A stretch of 64,000 nt of DNA from JABCPE02 sp963516475 (GTDB lineage Bacteria > Bacteroidota > Bacteroidia > Flavobacteriales > Weeksellaceae). Under the pieces are notes generated by a model. That model searched no databases, had not been told where the DNA came from, and worked only from the letters and a program-made list of their open reading frames with translations. This document shows positions 52,471-60,456 of this stretch, piece after piece. How positions within the stretch are numbered: the first letter of the stretch is position 1; every line of letters starts with the position of its first letter. The DNA lies in NCBI GenBank assembly GCA_963516475.1, contig CAUQBR010000006.1:1-64000 (forward strand). The letters run 5' to 3'. The translations under genes were made by a program, and so were the position numbers.

Positions 52471-54369
52471 TTATTTTTTTAGATTAAATGCTTTACTTGC
52501 TTTCGATTTGCCATCTTTGAAATAATCATTCAAGAAATCTCCAATCTCAGGCTCTGATTTAAAATCTGCTAATCTTGTCGCAACCGCAGGTTCAATATCC
52601 GATACACTTATTATTTTAAGAGTTTCCATATAGTGATAAACTGTATTTTCTATTTTATTTTCTGTCATTGCATTGAAAATGTCATACAACCGCTTTTGCT
52701 GAGGATTCCTTTTTAAATTTGAAGATAGAAGATTGAAAAACGCATCTTTTTCAATATCACTAAAAGGTTGAAATTTTTCAGTTAATAGAGATTTTGTAAC
52801 TGTTGCCGTCATATTATCGGGTAATAACTCATTAAACAATGCTCTTACTACTGGTGGAATCATACTGGTTGCAGTGATAGAGTTTTCTAATTTATCACGG
52901 GCAATCCAATAATAATCTCGTAAATCAACCCCAGATAATAAAGGCTCAATTTGAAACCATTTTATTATTTTGGGTTTACTCCACTCTTTGAAATCTGTAT
53001 CTTTTATTTCCGAAATAACATCTTCAATTCCTTTCTCTTTACATAGAGCTTCTATATCGGTTATTTCTTTTGGTATTCCATCTTGAATTATTTGCCATTC
53101 AAATAACTTCTTGAATAACTTAGGTTCAGAATATTCAAGTATCATCATTTTTGCAAGAACAGCGTCATTAAAGCTTTGTAAAGACGCAACTTCTGCAAGT
53201 CTCTTTCTGATTGTATAAGTATTTAGAAACCGTTTAATTTGTCTGGGATTTCCATACAAACTATTGGTAATTAATGGTACTAATGCAGGAATCGTAATTA
53301 CACTATCTTTAACTTTTCCAAATTCCTCTGCTTCTAAAATCTTTTCAAAATTTGACAATCCAAACGCAGAATATTTATTCGTTAATCTATACTTCTGAAA
53401 TTCAGCAAGCACATTTTCAAATTTGGTATCGCCAATCTCTTTTTTACAGATAAGCATTGATATATAAGTTTCAACTTCTGATTCCGAAAGTCTTGGCAAA
53501 GAATAAGGAAGCTGAATTAATTTTTCTAAGTAATCAATAACAATCCGGTTGTTATCTTCTTCGATTTCTTTATTGTTTTTGTACTTATGCTCAATAGCGT
53601 ATTTCACAATTCGAGGGTCTGCTCCAATGATAAATGCTGTTTTGTGTACATTTAGAAAAAGCTTAATTGCCTCAAGGTTCTCAATAATTCTTTCGGGGCT
53701 GCATCTATCTAAATCATCAATAATTACAACTAATCTTTTAAAGTTTGTCGCTTCTAAGAGTTCAGCAAAATCTTTTCTAAATTCTGCTACCGCATTTGTA
53801 GAATTTTTATTTTCTTTTTTACTTTCATTTACAAAGGCTTTAAATATTTCCTGACTCTCTTCTGATTTAAGTTTTTCTATTATTTTTTCTGGGCTATCTC
53901 CCCACTCAATTAGCTTTTGGATTGTAAGAGGAAACAAGTTAAGACCTCCTGTAAAATATGCAGAAACAGCTGGAAAAGCAATATTTTTCATTACCATACC
54001 CGCTCCTCGTATCCAATCAATGGATTTCCAAAGCTTCTTTGATTTCTCTTTTATGGTATCCCTTATCTCAGCGGAAATCTTTTTGTTGTCTTCCAGTTCT
54101 TTAAGAATTGAATTGAGTAATGCAGCTTTGGCATCATCATACCCTTCAAAAGTCCATCCATTAAAATATATACAAAGTGAATCCTTGTCATCATCCTTAT
54201 CAAATTCTTCTTTTACGATTTGCAAGATGCTGGATTTTCCACTTCCCCAATCACCAAAAACCCCTATTGTAATTGGTAAAACAGACTCATCATTAATTAC
54301 ATTAATTAATAAATCTGCGTGTACTTTAAATCCTAATAAGTCTTCAGATGTTTCATTGTCTGCCCACAT
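52471..54369 (-). CDS. qatA: KAP-family P-loop ATPase of the Qat anti-phage system
   Basis: The 632-residue KAP NTPase has Walker A GDWGSGKSS (39-47), the KAP segment IYFNGWTFEGYDDA and Walker B VVIIDDLDRC (214-223). An insertion with a hydrophobic patch (about 123-150) is typical of KAP proteins, which are often membrane associated. QatA is the ATPase that leads the QatABCD defence operon. It has its own -7 box, just downstream of the mazF-like gene. Confidence 0.93.
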   Translation of the reverse strand: MWADNETSEDLLGFKVHADLLINVINDESVLPITIGVFGDWGSGKSSILQIVKEEFDKDDDKDSLCIYFNGWTFEGYDDAKAALLNSILKELEDNKKISAEIRDTIKEKSKKLWKSIDWIRGAGMVMKNIAFPAVSAYFTGGLNLFPLTIQKLIEWGDSPEKIIEKLKSEESQEIFKAFVNESKKENKNSTNAVAEFRKDFAELLEATNFKRLVVIIDDLDRCSPERIIENLEAIKLFLNVHKTAFIIGADPRIVKYAIEHKYKNNKEIEEDNNRIVIDYLEKLIQLPYSLPRLSESEVETYISMLICKKEIGDTKFENVLAEFQKYRLTNKYSAFGLSNFEKILEAEEFGKVKDSVITIPALVPLITNSLYGNPRQIKRFLNTYTIRKRLAEVASLQSFNDAVLAKMMILEYSEPKLFKKLFEWQIIQDGIPKEITDIEALCKEKGIEDVISEIKDTDFKEWSKPKIIKWFQIEPLLSGVDLRDYYWIARDKLENSITATSMIPPVVRALFNELLPDNMTATVTKSLLTEKFQPFSDIEKDAFFNLLSSNLKRNPQQKRLYDIFNAMTENKIENTVYHYMETLKIISVSDIEPAVATRLADFKSEPEIGDFLNDYFKDGKSKASKAFNLKK

Positions 54370-54388
54370 AGTTTTTATTTTAAAAATA

Positions 54389-54396
54389 CAAAGTTA
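54389..54396 (-). promoter_or_regulatory. -7 box of the QatABCD operon
   Basis: On the minus strand this reads TAACTTTG, an exact match 20 bases before the qatA ATG. It lies after the mazF stop, so the Qat operon can be transcribed independently of the toxin-antitoxin pair. Confidence 0.5.
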
Positions 54397-54405
54397 CTTA
54401 AAGTA

Positions 54406-54729
54406 TCAAGAAAACATCTCTATAATTGTGTTTATTAGTTTTTGCTGAGTATCTTCTTTTAGGCTTTCTATATGGTTTTTCAGCCGAGATTTGTCAATTG
54501 TCCGTAACTGGTCTAATGCAATTTGTCCTTGTTTTCCCTGTACTATACAATTTATCCTCATAGGATAGTTTCTTATGGTAGATGTAAGAGGAGCGATAAT
54601 CACTGTATTAAGAGCATTATTCATTTCATCAGGAGAAATGATTACACAAGGTCTTGTTTTATTGATTTCACTTCCTATAGTTGGGTCTAGTTCAATAAAA
54701 AATATATCAAATCTCCTTACCAAGTCCAT
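54406..54729 (-). CDS. MazF/PemK-family toxin (endoribonuclease)
   Basis: The 107-residue protein is a MazF-type toxin that would cleave RNA. The typical pattern is seen in RRFDIFFIELDPTIGSEINKTRPCVI (beta-barrel start and conserved Arg-Pro), VIIAPLTSTIRNYPMRI and IALDQLRTIDKSRL. Its start overlaps the end of the antitoxin gene by 13 bases. The system probably stabilises the island or acts in abortive defence. Confidence 0.9.
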   Translation of the reverse strand: MDLVRRFDIFFIELDPTIGSEINKTRPCVIISPDEMNNALNTVIIAPLTSTIRNYPMRINCIVQGKQGQIALDQLRTIDKSRLKNHIESLKEDTQQKLINTIIEMFS

Positions 54730-54968
54730 TCTTCTTCATCAAATTTGTTATTGACATTTTCTAAAAATATTTCTTTATCCTTTAAAGAACCTGCTTTTAT
54801 CATCATTTCTTCCCATCCTTCCCTTGGATTATTTTTTGCTGGCTCTATGATGATTTTGTTGTTTTCTATGGATAAGGACACTTCGTCTTTAACTTTTGCT
54901 TGTTCTAGTATTCTTTTACTTAAAAGGATACCATAAGAATTTCCAATTTTTCTGACTTTTGTTTTCAT
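54717..54968 (-). CDS. AbrB/MazE-type antitoxin
   Basis: The 83-residue protein has an N-terminal SpoVT/AbrB DNA-binding domain (KVRKIGNSYGILLSKRILEQ, then EVSLSIENNKIIIEPA) and an acidic C-terminal tail (FDEEEWTW) expected to block the toxin's active site. It binds its own promoter in related systems. The gene is first in the pair. Confidence 0.88.
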   Translation of the reverse strand: MKTKVRKIGNSYGILLSKRILEQAKVKDEVSLSIENNKIIIEPAKNNPREGWEEMMIKAGSLKDKEIFLENVNNKFDEEEWTW

Positions 54969-54999
54969 ACGACAAAGTTATAACAAAGTTATAACAAAA
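54968..54999 (-). promoter_or_regulatory. Promoter and operator repeats of the toxin-antitoxin pair
   Basis: On the minus strand two copies of the 11-mer TTATAACTTTG lie head to tail immediately upstream of the antitoxin ATG. Each contains a complete -7 box (TAACTTTG) and the palindrome TTATAA. The first copy would give a leader of only a few bases. The pattern suggests an autoregulatory operator overlapping the promoter. Confidence 0.6.
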
Positions 55000-55087
55000 C
55001 AAAATTTTCTATAAATTTAGTTGTAATTAATTGCACATTTATTTGTGCAATTAATAATTATTTTTGCATATTTCAAAATACAAAATT

Positions 55088-55663
55088 CTATTTTTCTTTT
55101 TTCAAAGTCTTTTCTACCCTGTAGAAGCTGGTTTTGCTGATACCTGCTTGTTTACAGGCTTTATCAATGGGAATATTTTTGTTTTCATAAAGATGAAAAG
55201 CAAAATGATATTTTTCCAAAGTTTCTTTTTTTATTCCTTTGGGTCTTCCGATGAGTTTCTTTCTTCTCCTTGCTCCTTCGATTCCTGCTTTCGTTCTTTC
55301 ACTGATGAGATTTCTTTCAAACTCAGCCACCGCTCCAAAAATCTGAATGATAAATTTCCCATTGGCAGAAGTAGTATCAAAAGCGGGTTCAGAAATACTT
55401 TTGAAGAAAACACCTTTTTGATTAAAAAGCTCAATGAGCTCAATCATATTTTTTAAAGAGCGGAAAATTCTATCGGTTTTATAAACAATAACCACATCTC
55501 CTTCGCGAAGGAAAGAGAGCATTTCATTGAGTCCTTTTCTGTCTTCTCGCACACCACTGGCGATGTCAGTATATATTTTTTCGCAACCTTGCTGCTTTAA
55601 TAGTTCTATTTGGGTTTCTAATTTCTGCTCAGCAGTAGAAACACGCGCATATCCGAAAATCAT
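55088..55663 (-). CDS. Small serine recombinase (resolvase/invertase family)
   Basis: The 191-residue protein has the catalytic serine in YARVSTAEQ (S9) and the family core DVVIVYKTDRIFRSLKNMIE, AVAEFERNLISERTKAG, followed by a C-terminal helix-turn-helix (PIDKACKQAGISKTSFYRVEKTLK). It would catalyse site-specific inversion, excision or resolution. No transposase is nearby, so it may resolve or invert DNA within the island, or be a relic of an integrative element. A long hairpin lies about 200 bases upstream of its start. Confidence 0.9.
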   Translation of the reverse strand: MIFGYARVSTAEQKLETQIELLKQQGCEKIYTDIASGVREDRKGLNEMLSFLREGDVVIVYKTDRIFRSLKNMIELIELFNQKGVFFKSISEPAFDTTSANGKFIIQIFGAVAEFERNLISERTKAGIEGARRRKKLIGRPKGIKKETLEKYHFAFHLYENKNIPIDKACKQAGISKTSFYRVEKTLKKEK

Positions 55664-55854
55664 AATTTAGATATTTAATGTTTATTGTTATGGCTTTTTG
55701 TTTATTTATCTATAGGAATATTCTCCAATATATTTCTTACAAATAATGGTAAATATTTTTCATAAAAAAGACACTTTTTAATTATTTAAATTGGAACAAA
55801 TACAATATCCAAATTTATAAAATAATCAAAAAACAAGTTCCGAAGTTTTTTACT

Positions 55855-55928
55855 CCTTTTTTATCAAAAAAGGCAAGATGGTTTTTGTGTATCAACTGAA
55901 AAGTTGTATATACAAAGACACATCTTGC
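55855..55928 (-). terminator. Long hairpin with flanking T-run upstream of the recombinase gene
   Basis: GCAAGATGGTTTTTGTGTAT (from 55873) and its continuation CAAC to 55896 pair with 55903-55928: 22 matches over 24-26 positions with two mismatches and two bulges, around a 6-base loop. On the minus strand the stem is followed by CTTTTTT, as in an intrinsic terminator. The stem is longer than usual for terminators, so a structured small RNA or a recombination site are alternatives. Confidence 0.5.
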
Positions 55929-56199
55929 ACCTCTCATTTCGGTTAGCTCTCAGATATTTTGTATTTTGGTAAAGGAATTTTATTAGAGCAACATAAAACA
56001 TTGATTTTCAATGTCTGTTTTTTGTAAAATAGATTTTAAGCTCTGAAAAAAGGATTTTTTTATTGAAAATATATTAAAACCTTGATAATCAAGATATTAA
56101 CAAAATTAACCCTGTATTATTTTTCACAGGTGGTATATAGATGTACAGATTGTTTATGAATTGGTTTTATTGGACCATTAAATTTATTTTTCACAACGA

Positions 56200-56237
56200 A
56201 AAATAGGGACTTCATTTTTTAACGAAGTCCCTATTTT
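56200..56237. terminator. Strong hairpin downstream of the three-gene operon
   Basis: AAAATAGGGACTTC (56200-56213) pairs perfectly with GAAGTCCCTATTTT (56224-56237). It lies 125 bases after the helicase gene stop, so it probably terminates the operon. Confidence 0.7.
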
Positions 56238-56361
56238 AGTCCCTTACACCTATAATCATATGATTTATAGATGTGATTGTGACCGCAGAAAGCCCTCAAA
56301 AAAAGTTTTAATTCTGTGAATGGTATGCGTTTCTTTCATTTGATTACAAAAAAGAATAAAA

Positions 56362-57390
56362 TCATTGTTTATATTTATCTAAGAACACATGTGGAATAAA
56401 GTAAATATCCTCTTTAGATCTTGTGCAGGCAACATAAAATTTATTTATAGTTGATGGACTCAGTTGATGGAGAGTATTATTTTTATATCCTTGCAAAGTT
56501 GTTTTGTTTAAAACAATACATATGTCTTGGAACTTATCAAGCCCTTTGGATTTACCCCAATTCTCCGCATAACAAGAATATTTATTAGCCTCTTGATAAA
56601 ATAGTTTAACTTTTGAATTATCAAAAAAGAGATCATCCGCATCGTCTTGATTATCTACTAGAATGATTTTTGTATCATTTTGCTTATGAGAAGAAATTTG
56701 GATATGTAATTGTTGTAAGACAAGTTGGCAAGTTGTAGGCGAACATCTATAACTGTTGGAAAGTGTAGTCTCGTCAATAGTAATTCCTATCTTAGACCAT
56801 TTTTTCTTGTATTTATTGTAGTCTTTATATAGTCCTTTATTAACATTCCCATCGTTACTGGTATCGAAAGTATGTTGGTAGAAATCTCCTACAAATAGAC
56901 AATCAATAGCTGTAGGAGTGATGGCTTGTAACAAATTGAAGTCATGCCCACCAAGGTCTTGAATTTCATCAACCATAAAGTAGTCATAAAATTTCTCTAT
57001 ACGTTCTTTAATCAAATTTGCACAACATTCCAAACACAGCTTGGCAATCCTATTATGATATAAATACCGCCCTTTGGTTAGGTAAAATAAAGGATTGTTT
57101 CGCTTTAATTTTAATGTTTTCTGGTTTGGCATATCCCATGTGATACCTTTTGCTCGAACTTTATCCTTGAGAAAAGGGCGATAACATACACATATTAAGA
57201 ATTGGAAATATGACATAAGTGTTATATTTTGAGGTACATAACCAAAAGTGTTGATTATGCGTTGGCGGATATTTGCTAAATTATTATCCGTGTAAGTAAC
57301 TATCAAGAAACGCCGTTCCAAGTTTAATTTATTTATTAAGTAAGTCGTTTTCCCAGATCCTGCGACTGCAAGCATTAAGCGTCTATCCAT
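56362..57390 (-). CDS. Very short UvrD-like helicase (GajB-like) of the three-gene defence candidate
   Basis: This 342-residue superfamily 1 helicase has Walker A AVAGSGKTT (8-16), DEXX box VDEIQDL (140-146), motif III-like LFVGDFYQHTF (165-175), an NSYRC motif IV-like segment (212-216) and motif VI FYVACTRSKEDIYF (318-331). Known Gabija GajB proteins are close to 500 residues, so this protein lacks large insert domains such as 2B. It begins within the end of the OLD gene (16-base overlap). In Gabija the helicase-like subunit senses DNA state and activates the nuclease. That role here is inference. Confidence 0.85.
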   Translation of the reverse strand: MDRRLMLAVAGSGKTTYLINKLNLERRFLIVTYTDNNLANIRQRIINTFGYVPQNITLMSYFQFLICVCYRPFLKDKVRAKGITWDMPNQKTLKLKRNNPLFYLTKGRYLYHNRIAKLCLECCANLIKERIEKFYDYFMVDEIQDLGGHDFNLLQAITPTAIDCLFVGDFYQHTFDTSNDGNVNKGLYKDYNKYKKKWSKIGITIDETTLSNSYRCSPTTCQLVLQQLHIQISSHKQNDTKIILVDNQDDADDLFFDNSKVKLFYQEANKYSCYAENWGKSKGLDKFQDICIVLNKTTLQGYKNNTLHQLSPSTINKFYVACTRSKEDIYFIPHVFLDKYKQ

Positions 57391-58991
57391 CTTATTGCAT
57401 CTTGTATATATTGAGGAACAACAATTGTATCAGCTTTATTCTTCAGCAACAAGTATGCTGCTTCTGCCTTATTCTTAAGCATATAATCCACGGTGGCTAA
57501 TCTACGTCCAGGAGTTTGAAATTCGCTATCGCATATGGCTTGATTCTCTTGATAAATACACACTTCGAAAGTGTTCCTTGTGTTATCTGTATCTGAATAA
57601 ATATTGATATTGGGAAATTGATTTTGGGTGTAATCCGAGTAATTATTTGTTACATTGACAGCATAATCATGATCATTGTTGGTTATTACCGCTACTTTAT
57701 TATTCAATAATTTTGCTATATCCAAATATCTTTTGAAGCATTTTCCACCAACAGCAATAACTCCTATTCCACTTGAAGAAAGTTCTTTAGCAACCGTTCT
57801 TTTATACAAAGCCTCCATTAAAATAAACTCCGCATCTCCTTCTACCAAGACGGATTTCGGAGATAATACAAATTGCAACATATTATTATCTGGAGCCTTT
57901 ATGAAAAAATCAGCGGTATCATCAGGTAAAGCCCCCAAACTAACAACATTGGTAGATGAACTATTAAAAAGCAGACATTTTTTCAGGTTTAATCTTGTAG
58001 CAATAAGGTCGCAATGAGTAGAGATAAAGAGCTGTCGATTTTGAGATCCTCTTATAAGTTCAATGAGTTCCAGCATCTTTGTATAGCTCAAATGATTTTC
58101 CGGTTCTTCAATCAATACTGCATCAATACTATTAACTGCCCGGTTTATAGAAAGTTCTGTTTTTATAAAGCACTGAGTCCCAGTTCCCTTATTTTCTAAT
58201 GGAATATCATTCTCTAAAAGTGTAATATCAGTTTCAATATTATCGTCAGCAGATTCCCTTATTGCAAAACTATAAGGTGGTATCAAAGCATTATATTGAG
58301 CCAATATTTGATTCTGAAATCGAACTTTATTATCCTTGTAGGCATATCTTGCATTTATACGTTGCTCATCAGTTAGCTGTGCATGATAAATATCATTCAC
58401 ATAGTCACGCATAGCACGAGGACTACCTATTGTAGAGTTGTCAACAAAAATACAACTTAACTTTTTAGTATAAGCATTGAATGATTCACCAGCAAAAGTC
58501 TCAAATACAATTTTATAAAATTCCAAAGGAAAAGAAGCATTAGGGTTTTGCAGCAATTGTGCAATCTGCTCACTATATTCATCATTGGGGACACAACACA
58601 ATCTTATACCTGAACATAGGTTTCTTGTACTATTGTTCATCCCTTCTAATGAGAGATCTGGTTGATTAGGAAAGTAGAGTTCCACATACATCTCTGGCAT
58701 CTTGTTCAAATCTCGATCCCCGTTCATATATTCACGGATAGTCTCAATGTTGAAAAGTTTGTCGAGACCAATATTCTCAATACGTGTTCTACTTCCTCGA
58801 GCAACAATATCTATCGCTTGTAGAATTGTACTCTTTCCAGATTCATTATCACCAATAAAAATATTAATATCGGGATTAACATCAAAAACCAGATCTTTGA
58901 ATCTCTTGAAATTGTGTAGCTTAATTTTCTCTATAGTAATCATTTCTTTATTGCTTGCAATAAATATGCACTTATTAGTTACAGCCTCCAT
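57375..58991 (-). CDS. OLD-family ATPase/TOPRIM nuclease (GajA-like, class 2)
   Basis: The 538-residue protein joins an ABC-type ATPase to a TOPRIM nuclease. ATPase: Walker A GDNESGKST (47-55), signature-like ENKGTGTQ (266-273), Walker B LIEEPENHLS (293-302), H-loop STHCDLI (324-330). TOPRIM: VEGDAE (383-388), GGKCFKRY (415-421) and the acidic pair DHD (440-442). It resembles GajA of Gabija. The listed start gives a 13-base overlap with the upstream gene. A second ATG 16 codons in (58943, MITIEKIKLHNFKRF) matches the canonical OLD start better, in which case the two genes would be 35 bases apart. Confidence 0.9.
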   Translation of the reverse strand: MEAVTNKCIFIASNKEMITIEKIKLHNFKRFKDLVFDVNPDINIFIGDNESGKSTILQAIDIVARGSRTRIENIGLDKLFNIETIREYMNGDRDLNKMPEMYVELYFPNQPDLSLEGMNNSTRNLCSGIRLCCVPNDEYSEQIAQLLQNPNASFPLEFYKIVFETFAGESFNAYTKKLSCIFVDNSTIGSPRAMRDYVNDIYHAQLTDEQRINARYAYKDNKVRFQNQILAQYNALIPPYSFAIRESADDNIETDITLLENDIPLENKGTGTQCFIKTELSINRAVNSIDAVLIEEPENHLSYTKMLELIELIRGSQNRQLFISTHCDLIATRLNLKKCLLFNSSSTNVVSLGALPDDTADFFIKAPDNNMLQFVLSPKSVLVEGDAEFILMEALYKRTVAKELSSSGIGVIAVGGKCFKRYLDIAKLLNNKVAVITNNDHDYAVNVTNNYSDYTQNQFPNINIYSDTDNTRNTFEVCIYQENQAICDSEFQTPGRRLATVDYMLKNKAEAAYLLLKNKADTIVVPQYIQDAIRWIDA

Positions 58992-60394
58992 TTTTTTATG
59001 ACTTTATCATATTCTTCTGATGAATGCATATTAAATGAAGGTGGATCAATTGGAAGATTTTTGATATTGTATGTCATCGTTGAAATGGTATGGTCGTTGG
59101 GAACTGAACTTTCAAGAAGTCCATCTTTGTAGAAATGATGTCCAGCTCGAGGAAAAAGGTTTGGACTTAATGGTATCTCAGCAAATGGGTTATGAAATAT
59201 CTGAATGCCATCTGCCCATGTCTCCCTGCACTCCTCATTCACTACCTTACCAATCACATTTGGTAAAATTGCATTCGGATTTGAATTATAGCAGATCTTT
59301 ATTTGATATACCTTGTTGTTATTGTTCCCATAGCCGGCTTGTATTCCCATTCTGTTGAATTTTGGTAAAGTACCACAAGGAGAAAACAATATAGCACTCA
59401 CATGTTTGAATTTGTCATCAAGGAAAAGTGGTTTAATGCTAATTTCTTTTTTCTGAAATGTTATACCGGCTTCGTTTTCCAATGATATTGTACCATCATT
59501 ATTATGGATTGCTTTCTGATCAATACCATATAAGATACTTACAATTCCTGGAAAAGACCAAGTCATAGACATATCTGCATGAAAATCGGCAATGGCATAG
59601 ACCAATGGCTTGCCCTTTACATGTGGAAGCTCCCAATATGGTTGTTCTTTATATGTGTGATTTAACTTTGAATATAGAGGAGAACCATACATTAATGGAA
59701 TCTCATTCTCCATTTTCTTGAAAATTTCTTCAACTGTCGGAATATTTGCAGGTTCGTCTAATCCTTGTTTGCGATTTATATGAACTGCCTCTATTGCAAT
59801 CTCATATCCCATCTTCTCTATCAAAAAGTCTGGAGCTGTATGATTATAGTTGAAATTAAAGTTCTCCTCCCTAAAATAGCACCATAAATATAATTCCCAA
59901 ATTCGTGCATCAAAGCCATTTATTGATTGAAATTGATCTACAAAATTGCCATCTCTATCCTCGTAGTGAAAAGACAACTCTTCAATGACAGATTTCGCCG
60001 CAGTAAAGAATCCATCTTTATCCAATAGCATAGTAAAGTGTGGATGTTGTTGCTCGGATTTTACAATCGGAGAGAAAAAGTCATTTGCTGGAAGCTCTTT
60101 TTTCAGAGCGTCTTCATTTCGTACATATGTACCCATCATGTCTTTTAGAGCTTTTCTTCCTTCCTCTATTGAATTAAGATCCAAATTCATAGAAACGAGA
60201 CAATACTTGTTTCTTGAATCTCGGTCGAAAAGCATGGCATGGAATGTTTTATCCTCCTTATCTAAAGAAACAAGACCTATCAGCGAGTCGTCTTTAGAAG
60301 AATAATATTCCAACTCCTTGTTTACAAGTTTAACAAACGGGTCTCTTGTAAAAAGGAGTAAAAGATTTGCCTTATTAGGATTTAATGATTTCAT
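58979..60394 (-). CDS. Uncharacterised 471-residue protein, first gene of the three-gene defence candidate
   Basis: I do not recognise the family. It lacks a signal peptide and membrane helix. Residues 163-172 (DARIWELYLW), 188-189 (PD in HTAPDF) and 202 (Glu in YEIAIEAVHI) form a spaced E...PD...E pattern like PD-(D/E)XK nucleases, with Val where Lys is usual. It could also be a sensor. ATG 60394 was chosen because the longer TTG start at 60451 lies inside a -7 box (60449-60456). Overlap with the OLD gene suggests translational coupling and joint function. Confidence 0.6.
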   Translation of the reverse strand: MKSLNPNKANLLLLFTRDPFVKLVNKELEYYSSKDDSLIGLVSLDKEDKTFHAMLFDRDSRNKYCLVSMNLDLNSIEEGRKALKDMMGTYVRNEDALKKELPANDFFSPIVKSEQQHPHFTMLLDKDGFFTAAKSVIEELSFHYEDRDGNFVDQFQSINGFDARIWELYLWCYFREENFNFNYNHTAPDFLIEKMGYEIAIEAVHINRKQGLDEPANIPTVEEIFKKMENEIPLMYGSPLYSKLNHTYKEQPYWELPHVKGKPLVYAIADFHADMSMTWSFPGIVSILYGIDQKAIHNNDGTISLENEAGITFQKKEISIKPLFLDDKFKHVSAILFSPCGTLPKFNRMGIQAGYGNNNNKVYQIKICYNSNPNAILPNVIGKVVNEECRETWADGIQIFHNPFAEIPLSPNLFPRAGHHFYKDGLLESSVPNDHTISTMTYNIKNLPIDPPSFNMHSSEEYDKVIKKWRL

Positions 60395-60448
60395 TTCTAT
60401 CAAAAAACTATGTTTCACTTCAATTATTATAAAGGTAATTTGAAAACA

Positions 60449-60456
60449 CAAAGTTA
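60449..60456 (-). promoter_or_regulatory. -7 box of the three-gene defence operon
   Basis: On the minus strand this reads TAACTTTG, an exact match. It lies 55 bases upstream of the ATG at 60394 and overlaps the alternative TTG start at 60451. Confidence 0.5.

Larger units (their letters stand above)
55664..56361. other. Non-coding stretch rich in inverted repeats between the recombinase and the helicase gene
   Basis: This 698-base gap has no credible gene. It contains the CCTTTTTT/AAAAAAGG hairpin (55855-55873), a long imperfect hairpin (55873-55928), a strong 14-base-arm hairpin (56200-56237) and an imperfect palindrome CTATAATCAT/ATGATTTATAG (56250-56270). AT content is very high. It could contain the recombinase recombination site, small RNA genes or terminators. 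Confidence 0.5.

Noticed and set aside
55088..55663. The recombinase as a transposase of a mobile element with visible ends
   Set aside because: No terminal inverted repeats or target duplications flank it within the window, and the family also includes stand-alone invertases and resolvases.
56362..58991. A plain two-gene Gabija system
   Set aside because: The helicase is much shorter than GajB, and a third gene adjoins or overlaps the OLD gene upstream, so calling it standard Gabija would hide what is unusual.
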